A stretch of 20,785 bases of DNA from positions 1 through 20,785 of IMG/VR virus record IMGVR_UViG_3300025101_000245. One strand, given 5' to 3'. The notes beneath the pieces are model-generated. The model was not told where the DNA came from. It ran no database searches and was given only the letters and a program-made list of their open reading frames with translations. Below are positions 1-6,182 of this stretch, piece after piece. The stretch comes from a virus. How positions within the stretch are numbered: the first letter of the stretch is position 1; the number at the start of each line of letters is the position of its first letter. The position numbers and the translations under genes were made by a program.

Positions 1-873
1 ATTTATAGATTATCAAGAGCACCAGAAAGAAGAATATTTTATATTGATGTTGGTAATCTTCCAAAGGTAAAAGCAGAACAATACTTGAAAGAAGTAATGT
101 CTCGCTATAGAAATAAGTTAGTGTATAATGCACAAACTGGTGAAGTTAGAGATGATCGTAAGTTCATGTCTATGATGGAAGATTTCTGGTTGCCAAGAAG
201 AGAAGGTGGACGTGGAACAGAAATCACAACACTTCCCGGTGGCCAAAACTTAGGTGAGTTATCAGATATTGAATACTTCCAGAAAAAATTATATCGTGCA
301 TTAGGAGTTCCAGAATCAAGAATCGCAAGTGATGGTGGATTTAATTTAGGAAGATCTTCTGAGATACTAAGAGATGAACTTAAGTTCTCTAAATTCGTAG
401 GAAGATTGCGTAAGAGATTTGGTAATATGTTCAATGATATGTTGAGAACTCAACTAATTCTAAAGAACATTATCACTCCAGAAGATTGGGAAGAAATGAG
501 TGATCATATTCAGTATGATTTCTTATATGATAATCAGTTTGCTGAACTCAAAGAAACTGAGATGATGAACGAAAGATTAGGTCTTGCAGCAACGATTGAA
601 CCATACATTGGAAAGTATTATTCTGCAGAATATATTCGTAAAAAAGTTCTACGTCAAACTGATCAAGAAATCAAAGAAATTGATGAACAGATTGCACAAG
701 AAATTAAAGATGGAACTATTCCAGATCCGAATGCAGTTGACCCAATAACAGGAGAACCTCTCGAAGGTGGTGGTGAAGATTTAGGTGATGTTCCTGTTGA
801 AGATGATTTAGAACAACAAGGTGCAGTCACAGACGCAGAACTTGCAAATGATACCAAAAAGGCAGAGATATAA
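1..873 (+). CDS. 20: Portal vertex protein gp20, C-terminal part (5' end outside window)
   Basis: The reading frame is open from base 1 and ends at TAA 871-873, giving 290 visible residues. The frame enters the window as IYRLSRAPERRIFYIDVGNLP, a stretch I recognise from T4-like portal proteins, followed by MSMMEDFWLPRREGGRGTEI and the LGRSSEILRDELKFSKFV region. T4 gp20 is 524 aa, so roughly half of the protein is visible. It forms the dodecameric portal ring at one capsid vertex, initiates prohead assembly and is the channel for DNA packaging. The C-terminus is acidic and low in complexity (EPLEGGGEDLGDVPVEDDLE). It heads the conserved 20-67-21-22-23 block. The next gene's late promoter overlaps its stop codon. 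The internal ATG at base 85 is not the true start. Confidence 0.93.
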   Translation: MYRLSRAPERRIFYIDVGNLPKVKAEQYLKEVMSRYRNKLVYNAQTGEVRDDRKFMSMMEDFWLPRREGGRGTEITTLPGGQNLGELSDIEYFQKKLYRALGVPESRIASDGGFNLGRSSEILRDELKFSKFVGRLRKRFGNMFNDMLRTQLILKNIITPEDWEEMSDHIQYDFLYDNQFAELKETEMMNERLGLAATIEPYIGKYYSAEYIRKKVLRQTDQEIKEIDEQIAQEIKDGTIPDPNAVDPITGEPLEGGGEDLGDVPVEDDLEQQGAVTDAELANDTKKAEI

Positions 874-876
874 ATA
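869..876 (+). promoter_or_regulatory. T4-type late promoter TATAAATA upstream of gene 67
   Basis: The exact late-promoter octamer TATAAATA overlaps the gp20 stop codon. It lies 22 nt before the ATG of the next gene. In T4 this octamer is recognised by the gp55 sigma factor with gp33 and gp45, and gp55 and gp45 are both encoded in this window. Confidence 0.75.
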
Positions 877-898
877 AAATATATACCTATCATAAAAT

Positions 899-1090
899 AT
901 GGACGACATTATTGATGCAATTGCAACTGACGCATCTCCTGCGGAGATCGCTGATAGTTTAAAAGATGTAATTTTTCAAAAGGCTGCAGAGAGAGTAGAG
1001 GGTCTTAGACCATCTGCAACTGCATCTATTTTTGATGCTGAAACTGAGGATGAAAGTGAGGTAGACACTGAACCACAAGAGGAAGAATAA
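899..1090 (+). CDS. 67: Prohead core protein, gp67-like
   Basis: This is a 63-residue acidic protein (MDDIIDAIATDASPAEIADSL...) with a tail made almost entirely of Glu and Asp (EDESEVDTEPQEEE). It sits exactly where T4 has gene 67, between portal gene 20 and the protease gene 21. T4 gp67 is an 80-aa acidic prohead core protein that supports head shape and is later degraded by gp21. The call rests on position, size and charge, because there is no diagnostic motif. Its stop codon overlaps the ATG of the following gene (TAATG), so the two are translationally linked. A perfect late promoter lies just upstream. Confidence 0.7.
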   Translation: MDDIIDAIATDASPAEIADSLKDVIFQKAAERVEGLRPSATASIFDAETEDESEVDTEPQEEE

Positions 1091-1365
1091 TGACTCAAAG
1101 AACTCTTGTAAAGGGAGCAGAAGAAGCACTTGGAACAAATGCTGGAGCAGCAAAAACATTTTCTGGAGCAACAGTTGTTCGTTTAGTTAATACCGCTACT
1201 GGTGCAGATCACTTAGTGACTGTTGCATCTGCAGTAAGTGGTAGCACTGTCGGATCCTTTACATTACAAAGAGGCACTGTAGAGTTCTTGGAAAAAAATC
1301 CAGAACAAGCAGTGTTTGCTGCCAACGCTGCTGTCAAAGGAGCAAAAGTAGGATTTACCGGTTAA
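1090..1365 (+). CDS. Small head-region protein at the gp68 position, function unknown
   Basis: A 91-aa protein with no strong charge, rich in Ala, Val, Thr and Gly (GATVVRLVNTATGADHLVTV, then STVGSFTLQRGTVEFLEKNP). This composition suggests a small beta-strand protein. In T4 the slot between 67 and 21 holds gene 68, a 141-aa prohead core protein. This product is shorter and does not look like a charged core protein, so I do not transfer the gp68 name. It could be a small capsid-associated or decoration protein. It starts at the A of the preceding stop (TAATG) and ends 4 nt before gene 21, so it belongs to the head operon. Confidence 0.75.
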   Translation: MTQRTLVKGAEEALGTNAGAAKTFSGATVVRLVNTATGADHLVTVASAVSGSTVGSFTLQRGTVEFLEKNPEQAVFAANAAVKGAKVGFTG

Positions 1366-1369
1366 TTAA

Positions 1370-2023
1370 ATGAAACTCATCACAGAAGAAGTCTCAAAAG
1401 TTAAATTTATAACTGAGGGAAAAGGTGCTAAAAAGAAGATGTACATTGAAGGTGTCTTCTTACAGGGCGACCTAAAAAATCGTAATGGAAGAATGTATCC
1501 AATTGATACTCTTGCAAAAGAGGTTGGTAGATACAATGAAGCATTTGTTCAGAAAGGTAGAGCACTTGGTGAACTCGGACATCCCGAAGGCCCAACTGTT
1601 AACCTAGATCGTGTATCACATCGAATTACATCACTTCGCCAAGAAGGTAAAAACTTTATTGGTAAAGCACAACTCTTAGAAACACCAATGGGTAAGATTG
1701 CAAAATCTTTAATATCAGAAGGTGTTACTCTCGGAGTTTCATCTCGTGGTGTTGGTTCACTAAGAGAAGATACATCTTCTGGATGCAAAGTTGTAGGAGA
1801 AGATTTTATGTTAGCAACTGCTGCTGACATCGTTGCAGATCCTTCAGCACCTGACGCATTCGTTTCCGGAATTATGGAAGGAAAGGAATGGATTTGGGAA
1901 GGAGGCATCCTCCGTGAACAATCTGCAACAAAAATTGCGAAGGAAATTAACACTTTAGTCGATCAAAACGCACTAGAGGAGCACAAACTTGGATTATTCC
2001 AAGATTTCTTAGCAAATCTGTAA
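1370..2023 (+). CDS. 21: Prohead core scaffold protease gp21
   Basis: A 217-aa protein, close to T4 gp21 (212 aa). It is the serine protease inside the prohead that cleaves scaffold and capsid proteins after (L/I)-X-E motifs during maturation. Visible landmarks are GDLKNRNGRMYP (residues 33-44), GELGHPEGP with the likely catalytic His71, and LGVSSRGVGSL with the candidate nucleophile Ser at 124/125. This His-then-Ser order matches the herpes-type protease fold of gp21. The next genes are its substrates, scaffold gp22 and capsid gp23. The start follows gene gp68-position after 4 nt. The downstream gap carries a late promoter. Confidence 0.93.
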   Translation: MKLITEEVSKVKFITEGKGAKKKMYIEGVFLQGDLKNRNGRMYPIDTLAKEVGRYNEAFVQKGRALGELGHPEGPTVNLDRVSHRITSLRQEGKNFIGKAQLLETPMGKIAKSLISEGVTLGVSSRGVGSLREDTSSGCKVVGEDFMLATAADIVADPSAPDAFVSGIMEGKEWIWEGGILREQSATKIAKEINTLVDQNALEEHKLGLFQDFLANL

Positions 2024-2026
2024 CAT

Positions 2027-2034
2027 TATAAATA
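2027..2034 (+). promoter_or_regulatory. T4-type late promoter TATAAATA upstream of gene 22
   Basis: A perfect TATAAATA octamer begins 4 nt after the gene 21 stop codon and 49 nt before the gene 22 start, in an AT-only stretch. Together with the octamers before genes 67 and 23 it indicates several late transcription entries in the head block. Confidence 0.78.
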
Positions 2035-2075
2035 AATATAGTTTTATTATAATTTAATAAATCTAAAAAACAAAC

Positions 2076-3224
2076 ATGTCCGTTGGTCAAAATTTACAAG
2101 AAATGGAAAACGTAGTAACCAAAGGGGCAAAACCAGCTGATCCACAGCAAAAGGGATTGTCCATTTCAACACCGGGTCAAGCGGCCGTAGAAGATTTAGG
2201 AGGGCCTACTCCTGAGAATTCTCGTCCTGACGATGACTCGAATAAGTTGAAAACACCCGGCACAACCTTAAAACAGGTAAAGGATATTGTGACTAAAGGT
2301 GCTAAGCCTGCAGATCCAATGCCAACGGGTATGAAAGAAGAGGAGAATGTCGAAGGCGATGTAGTCGCTGAAGATCCTGAAGTCTCCGCAGACGAAGTAG
2401 TTTCTGAAGAGGAAACTGCAGAAGTCGAAGAAACTCAAGAAGTTGTTGCTGAAGAAGAAACAACTGAAGAGGAAGTCGTTGAAGAAGAAAAACTTGACAT
2501 CGAAGCAGATGTAAAAGCACTCTTTGAAGGCGAAGAACTTTCTGAAGAGTTTCAATCAAAGGCAAGAACAATCTTTGAAGCAGCAATTAATTCAAAACTT
2601 GCTGAAGTCAAAGAGGCAGTAAAAACTGAATACGAAGAGCAACTTGTAGAAGAAGTTGCCACTATCAAGTCTGAGTTACAAGAAAGAGTTGACGCATACC
2701 TTGAGTATGTTGCTGACGAATGGTTGCAAGAAAATCAAATTGCAGTCGAATCTGGACTTAAGACTGAGATGACAGAATCATTCCTTGAAGGAATGAAGAA
2801 TCTTTTTGAAGAACATTATGTATCCGTACCTGAAGAAAAATATGATGTCATCGAGAGCATGGTAGATAAACTAGATGAAATGGAAGGTAAACTCAACGAG
2901 CAAATCGAAAAGAATGTTGCTCTAAACAGGAGATTAGCCGAGTCCACTTCTGATGTTGTCTTTGGCGAAGTTGCCGAAGGTTTAGCGACATCACAAAAGG
3001 AGAAACTTGCAACCCTCGTGGAGAATGTTGAGTTTGAAAGTGAAACAGACTATCGGGAGAAACTAGCAACACTTAAGGAATCTTATTTCCCAAGCAAAGC
3101 TGGATCTCAAAGAGACAAGTCAGAAAATCTATCTGAAGGCACAGAAACTCCCGGAAATATCGCGGAAATATCAACCAGTATGGAAGCATATCTTCAGACT
3201 CTGAATCGTGTCTCTAAAAAGTGA
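2076..3224 (+). CDS. 22: Prohead core scaffolding protein gp22
   Basis: A 382-aa, very acidic and largely helical protein between protease gp21 and capsid gp23, the place of the T4 major scaffold gp22 (269 aa). Residues about 88-150 are a Glu-rich tract. Residues about 155-345 have long charged helices suggestive of coiled coil, which fits a scaffold that is assembled and then digested. The N-terminus contains a duplicated decapeptide VTKGAKPADP at residues 14-23 and 72-81, separated by a Pro/Asp-rich linker. The protein is about 110 residues longer than T4 gp22, mainly because of this repeat region and the acidic tract. It has its own late promoter. Confidence 0.87.
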   Translation: MSVGQNLQEMENVVTKGAKPADPQQKGLSISTPGQAAVEDLGGPTPENSRPDDDSNKLKTPGTTLKQVKDIVTKGAKPADPMPTGMKEEENVEGDVVAEDPEVSADEVVSEEETAEVEETQEVVAEEETTEEEVVEEEKLDIEADVKALFEGEELSEEFQSKARTIFEAAINSKLAEVKEAVKTEYEEQLVEEVATIKSELQERVDAYLEYVADEWLQENQIAVESGLKTEMTESFLEGMKNLFEEHYVSVPEEKYDVIESMVDKLDEMEGKLNEQIEKNVALNRRLAESTSDVVFGEVAEGLATSQKEKLATLVENVEFESETDYREKLATLKESYFPSKAGSQRDKSENLSEGTETPGNIAEISTSMEAYLQTLNRVSKK

Positions 3225-3233
3225 TTTTTACAT

Positions 3234-3241
3234 TATAAATT
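3234..3241 (+). promoter_or_regulatory. Late promoter (TATAAATT) upstream of gene 23
   Basis: This octamer has one mismatch from the T4 late consensus and lies 24 nt before the capsid gene ATG. A good ribosome binding site, GAGGT at 3251-3255, precedes the ATG. Strong late expression is expected for the major capsid protein. Confidence 0.65.
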
Positions 3242-3264
3242 CAAACTTACGAGGTAAAACTTAA

Positions 3265-4698
3265 ATGCAAGCCCCTATTAATCAGGAAGCTCTGCAAGAA
3301 AAGTGGGCACCACTACTCGACTACGAAGGTCTTGATCCAATCAAAGACAATCACAAGAGAATGGTGACTGCAGTTCTTCTAGAGAACCAAGAACAAACTA
3401 TGCGTGAAGAACGCGAGTTTTTAACTGAGCAACCAACAAACAGCACAGGTTCATCAGGTGCAACTGCTGGTTTCTCTGCTGGTGCTACAGCTGGTGGCCC
3501 AGTCGCTGGTTTCGACCCAGTATTAATCAGTCTTATTAGACGTTCAATGCCTAACTTGGTCGCTTATGACCTAGCAGGTGTTCAACCAATGAACGGCCCA
3601 ACAGGACTTATCTTCGCAATGAGAAGTCGCTTCACTTCACAGACTGGAACAGAAGCACTATTCAACGAACCAGATTCAGCATTCTCCGCACAGGATGATG
3701 GACGTAATCTTGTTTCTAATGGATACACTCAGAACGAAGGTTCAACAACAGGTGGAGCAGTTGGTTTCGGTACAACCGCAGCACAGGCAGGATCTAACCC
3801 TGCAGCATTGAACCCAGAAGGTTCACAGGCATCTACCACATATACAACTGGTAGAGGTTTCAACACTGAAGATTCTGAAGCATTAGGATCTGAGGCAGGA
3901 GATCAGTTCAACCAGATGGCATTCTCAATCGAGAAAGTCACTGTAACAGCAAAAACCAGAGCACTAAAGGCAGAGTACAGTTTAGAACTTGCTCAAGACC
4001 TTAAGGCAATCCACGGTTTAAACGCTGAGGCTGAGTTAGCAAATATTCTCTCAACAGAGATTCTTGCTGAGATAAACAGAGAAGTTATCAGATCAATCTA
4101 CAAGGTTGCTGAATCTGGAGCACAAACAAACACAGCAACTGCTGGTGCGTTTGACCTAGACACAGACAGTAACGGAAGATGGTCTGTTGAGAAGTTCAAA
4201 GGTTTGATCTTCCAAATCGAGAGAGATGCTAACGCTATCGCACAAAGAACTCGTAGAGGAAAGGGCAACATGATCCTTTGTTCTGCTGACGTTGCTTCTG
4301 CATTAACAATGGCTGGTGTACTTGATTACACTCCTGCACTTAATGCAAACTTAAACGTAGATGACACAGGCAACACATTTGCTGGTGTTCTTCAAGGTAA
4401 GTATAGAGTTTACATCGACCCATTCGCTGCAAACTTAGCTGCTGACCAGTACTACGTTGTAGGTTATAAAGGTACTTCACCTTATGACGCTGGATTATTC
4501 TATTGCCCATACGTTCCACTACAGATGGTTCGTGCAGTTGGTCAGGATACATTCCAACCAAAAATTGGCTTTAAGACAAGATACGGAATGGTTGCAAACC
4601 CATTCGCTGAAGGAGATGTTTCTTCACAAGGTCTTGGTCGTCTTGCTGTTAACAAAAACCGTTACTACAGAAGAGTTAAAGTTCAAAACCTTATGTAA
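3265..4698 (+). CDS. 23: Major capsid protein gp23
   Basis: A 477-aa protein, close to cyanophage gp23 and somewhat shorter than T4 gp23 (521 aa). Recognisable blocks are VLISLIRRSMPNLVAYDLAGVQPMNGPTGLIFAMRSRF (about residues 86-123), GRGFNTEDSEALGSE and the C-terminal FKTRYGMVANPFAEG. The N-terminal delta region ends in FLTE at residues 52-55. This matches the gp21 (L/I)-X-E cleavage rule and predicts a mature protein starting at Gln56. Gly/Ala/Thr-rich sequence follows (SSGATAGFSAGATAGG). It forms the hexamers of the capsid. A late promoter and GAGGT ribosome binding site precede it, and a strong intrinsic terminator follows 19 nt after the stop. Confidence 0.97.
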   Translation: MQAPINQEALQEKWAPLLDYEGLDPIKDNHKRMVTAVLLENQEQTMREEREFLTEQPTNSTGSSGATAGFSAGATAGGPVAGFDPVLISLIRRSMPNLVAYDLAGVQPMNGPTGLIFAMRSRFTSQTGTEALFNEPDSAFSAQDDGRNLVSNGYTQNEGSTTGGAVGFGTTAAQAGSNPAALNPEGSQASTTYTTGRGFNTEDSEALGSEAGDQFNQMAFSIEKVTVTAKTRALKAEYSLELAQDLKAIHGLNAEAELANILSTEILAEINREVIRSIYKVAESGAQTNTATAGAFDLDTDSNGRWSVEKFKGLIFQIERDANAIAQRTRRGKGNMILCSADVASALTMAGVLDYTPALNANLNVDDTGNTFAGVLQGKYRVYIDPFAANLAADQYYVVGYKGTSPYDAGLFYCPYVPLQMVRAVGQDTFQPKIGFKTRYGMVANPFAEGDVSSQGLGRLAVNKNRYYRRVKVQNLM

Positions 4699-4717
4699 AT
4701 CTCTTTACATATTTTTC

Positions 4718-4747
4718 AAAGAGACCCTTGATGGGTCTCTTTTTTTT
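4718..4747 (+). terminator. Intrinsic terminator after gene 23
   Basis: A perfect 10-bp stem (AAAGAGACCC at 4718-4727 with GGGTCTCTTT at 4733-4742) closes a 5-nt loop, and a run of T continues to 4747. It ends the head morphogenesis block. Confidence 0.93.
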
Positions 4748-4763
4748 ATGCTATATAACTATT

Positions 4764-5024
4764 ATGCTTATCTTTTCCTTTATACTTTCATTATTTGCAA
4801 ATCATTTACCAGTGATGTATGTCCAAGTGCCTCAATGGGCAGATGATTGGGCTGTATGTGCTGTAGATGTACCCGACGCAAAATGCCATTGGTATGTTAT
4901 GTCTCCTGACAATACATTTGGTGAAGGATTCGACTGGGAAGATGCACCTTGGTTTGATGCAAACGGATTAAATGATATTGCACCTATGCAAGCAAAGACA
5001 GTTGTTGAGAAATTACAAGAGTAG
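4764..5024 (+). CDS. Small exported or membrane-anchored protein, unknown
   Basis: An 86-aa protein starting MLIFSFILSLFANH, a short hydrophobic N-terminus that looks like a signal anchor or signal peptide. The rest is soluble and aromatic-rich with two Cys (WADDWAVCAVDVPDAKCHWY) and a DWEDAPWFDANGLND segment. I do not recognise the family. The frame is open further upstream, but only through the gp23 terminator hairpin. I therefore chose the ATG at 4764, the first ATG after the terminator in this frame. It needs its own promoter; the AT-rich CTATATAAC just upstream (4751-4759) is the only candidate and is weak. Confidence 0.6.
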   Translation: MLIFSFILSLFANHLPVMYVQVPQWADDWAVCAVDVPDAKCHWYVMSPDNTFGEGFDWEDAPWFDANGLNDIAPMQAKTVVEKLQE

Positions 5025-5173
5025 CACTAGGCATTTCTTTTTGTTAAGAGTTTCTTTAGGATATGCACATTTTCCAATAAATAATAGTAGAATTAAGGGC
5101 AACAAGATGTTCTGAGACTCTTACATTATGAGTTCAAAAAATCAAGTTAATTGTCATCATTATAGGGTAAAGT

Positions 5174-5329
5174 ATGCACAATCTAATTTCTTTCAATCAG
5201 TTAGCAGGTTCAAAACATATGGATGAACCAAGTAACGATTTAATCGATGAATACTACGAGTGCCTCATAGATTGTAGTGATGACTCGCATACATGTAAAC
5301 GTTACTGTAGGGAAGTATTTTTTGTATAA
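5174..5329 (+). CDS. 51-aa acidic microprotein with twin CX3C motif
   Basis: The frame from ATG 5174 to TAA 5327-5329 encodes MHNLISFNQLAGSKH followed by an acidic helix-like segment. It carries four cysteines at residues 30, 34, 41 and 45, spaced C-x3-C-x6-C-x3-C (ECLIDC and TCKRYC). This spacing is typical of short paired helices that bind a metal or form two disulfides. Small proteins ending in a similar DLIDEYYECLIDC...CKRxCRE pattern are, from memory, common in cyanophages, but I know no function. A competing 32-aa frame at 5128-5226 lacks such features. A clear terminator follows 18 nt after the stop. Confidence 0.6.
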   Translation: MHNLISFNQLAGSKHMDEPSNDLIDEYYECLIDCSDDSHTCKRYCREVFFV

Positions 5330-5347
5330 CACAAGTTAAGTTTCAAG

Positions 5348-5375
5348 AAAAAGGGAGGACATACCTCCCTTTTTT
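5348..5375 (+). terminator. Intrinsic terminator
   Basis: An 11-bp stem, AAAAAGGGAGG (5348-5358) with CCTCCCTTTTT (5364-5374), closes a 5-nt loop and ends in a T run. The A run on the 5' arm means it could work on both strands. It separates the CX3C microprotein gene from the late promoter at 5381. Confidence 0.9.
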
Positions 5376-5380
5376 AGTGA

Positions 5381-5388
5381 TATAAATA
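5381..5388 (+). promoter_or_regulatory. T4-type late promoter TATAAATA before the small-gene run
   Basis: A perfect TATAAATA octamer lies directly after a terminator and only 5 nt before an ATG at 5394. It probably drives the tightly packed small genes from 5394 onward, including the putative capsid-targeted proteins and the gp3-like tail gene, as late transcripts. The ATG is so close that the first gene would have an extremely short leader if the transcript starts about 5-7 nt after the octamer. Its translation may therefore begin at a later codon or be poor. Confidence 0.7.
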
Positions 5389-5393
5389 CCTAT

Positions 5394-5549
5394 ATGAAAG
5401 ATAAAAAAGCAGCAAAGCTTATTATCAAGAGGGCAAAGAAGCATCCAGAATTGTATAGCAAACAAGAAGTTAACTATGCAAGAATGCTAAGAAAACAATT
5501 TAAAAAAGATGGCATATCACATCAAAAAATCGAGCAGTCTGAACAGTAG
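5394..5549 (+). CDS. Small basic protein, unknown (51 aa)
   Basis: The frame from ATG 5394 to TAG 5547-5549 encodes a 51-aa Lys-rich protein with the segment AKKHPELYSKQEVNYARMLRKQ. That pattern (KKHPxLYxxxEVxYAxxLRK) looks familiar as a short conserved cyanophage/T4-like family from memory, without a known role. The protein is predicted to be helical and basic. It overlaps the next gene (start 5509) by 41 nt in another frame, a long overlap. Either both are real or the 3' part of this frame is extended beyond its useful end. A second in-frame ATG exists at residue 31, which leaves too little protein. Confidence 0.6.
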   Translation: MKDKKAAKLIIKRAKKHPELYSKQEVNYARMLRKQFKKDGISHQKIEQSEQ

Positions 5550-5706
5550 TCAAACACTGTATTACATAGGTTCTGCAAAAGGATTTGCAAGATGGTCTGA
5601 TGATTTCTCTAAGAGAAAGGTTTACACAAACAATCCGACTTATCTTACAAAGAATGATGATGGTAAGAACGGTGGATGGGAAGGAATGACTGTCGTTTCA
5701 GAATAA
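5509..5706 (+). CDS. Conserved-looking small protein, unknown (65 aa)
   Basis: A 65-aa protein with the segments TLYYIGSAKGFARWSDDFSKRKVYTNN and NGGWEGMTVVSE. The Tyr/Trp/Gly-rich pattern suggests a small beta sheet, and the whole protein may be one compact domain. I do not recognise the function. It overlaps the preceding basic microprotein and is followed after 25 nt by another small gene. It is probably transcribed from the late promoter at 5381. Confidence 0.65.
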   Translation: MAYHIKKSSSLNSSQTLYYIGSAKGFARWSDDFSKRKVYTNNPTYLTKNDDGKNGGWEGMTVVSE

Positions 5707-5731
5707 CTAAATAACTAAAAACATATCTGAA

Positions 5732-5890
5732 ATGAACCCATCACCACGCCAAGTTAAAAAGGCAAAGAAGATTTACGAAGAACTTGTAAATCATTTAATT
5801 GAAGAAGGTTATGCGTCTACCAAGGCTGATGCTGATAATGTCATCAGTGGTATGAGTGAAGAATGGTTTAACATGATTGTCAATGACTAA
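5732..5890 (+). CDS. Small helical protein, unknown (52 aa)
   Basis: The frame from ATG 5732 to TAA 5888-5890 encodes a 52-aa charged, helix-forming protein: MNPSPRQVKKAKKIYEELVN followed by HLIEEGYASTKADADNVISG and MSEEWFNMIVND. The pattern (two amphipathic helices, an acidic end in EEWF) is a real-protein composition, and similar small proteins (xxEEWFxMIxxD) are known to me from other marine myoviruses without a function. Its last 8 bases overlap the ATG of the next gene (ATGACTAA), a typical coupled junction. Confidence 0.65.
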   Translation: MNPSPRQVKKAKKIYEELVNHLIEEGYASTKADADNVISGMSEEWFNMIVND

Positions 5891-6182
5891 AGATTTTTCT
5901 CAATTTATTGAAGAGTCACAATCTCCAAAATGCCCAAAAGGTCATAGGTTTGATACAAAACTTAAGAGTTGTGTTCCAACAAAACGCTATCCGTACTATC
6001 CTTATGGTATGATCGGTAGAAATAGGGAGGAGCCTAAAAATGGGAATGGAAATGGAAATGGGAATGGAAATGGCAACGGTAATGGTAACGGTTCTGGTAA
6101 CGGTAATGGTTCTAACGGGCATTCTGGTGGGAATGGTGGTGGAGCTTCGGGCGGAAACGGTGGAGGAGGTGGAGGAGAATGA
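5883..6182 (+). CDS. Candidate internal head protein with capsid-targeting-like N-terminus and Gly/Asn repeat tail
   Basis: A 99-aa protein from ATG 5883; a TTG two codons upstream is less likely. Residues 1-12 (MTKDFSQFIEES) align with the T4 internal-protein capsid targeting sequence MKTYQEFIAE and include a gp21-type cleavage site I-x-E after residue 11. Residues 17-30 form CPKGHRFDTKLKSC, a Cys pair around a turn, then VPTKRYPYYPYG. From about residue 53 the protein is a disordered NG-repeat that turns into SGGNGGG. It overlaps its neighbours on both sides by 4-8 nt. From family knowledge, such N-termini route proteins into the prohead core; packaging of this one is inference. Confidence 0.72.
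   Translation: MTKDFSQFIEESQSPKCPKGHRFDTKLKSCVPTKRYPYYPYGMIGRNREEPKNGNGNGNGNGNGNGNGNGSGNGNGSNGHSGGNGGGASGGNGGGGGGE
6039..6117 (+). repeat. Hexanucleotide (GGNAAY) coding microsatellite
   Basis: Within the preceding gene, the DNA is a run of near-identical 6-mers (GGAAAT, GGGAAT, GGCAAC, GGTAAT, GGTAAC), each coding Asn-Gly. The 5' copies are the most uniform and the 3' copies carry synonymous changes and Ser insertions. This fits growth of the tail by slippage. Confidence 0.85.

Noticed and set aside
2268-2586. Antisense frames over the gp22 acidic tract
   Set aside because: They mirror the GAA/GAG-rich codons as Phe/Leu/Ser runs, an artefact of low-complexity coding on the other strand.
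4484-4846. Plus-strand frame of 120 aa crossing the gp23 end and its terminator
   Set aside because: It runs through the capsid gene in another frame and through the terminator hairpin, and its composition is not protein-like.
5128-5226. 32-aa frame overlapping the CX3C microprotein
   Set aside because: It lacks motifs, ends early and competes with a frame that has a clear cysteine pattern and ends before the terminator.
6039-6117. CRISPR-like short repeats
   Set aside because: Units are 6 nt, contiguous and in frame with no spacers, so this is a coding microsatellite.
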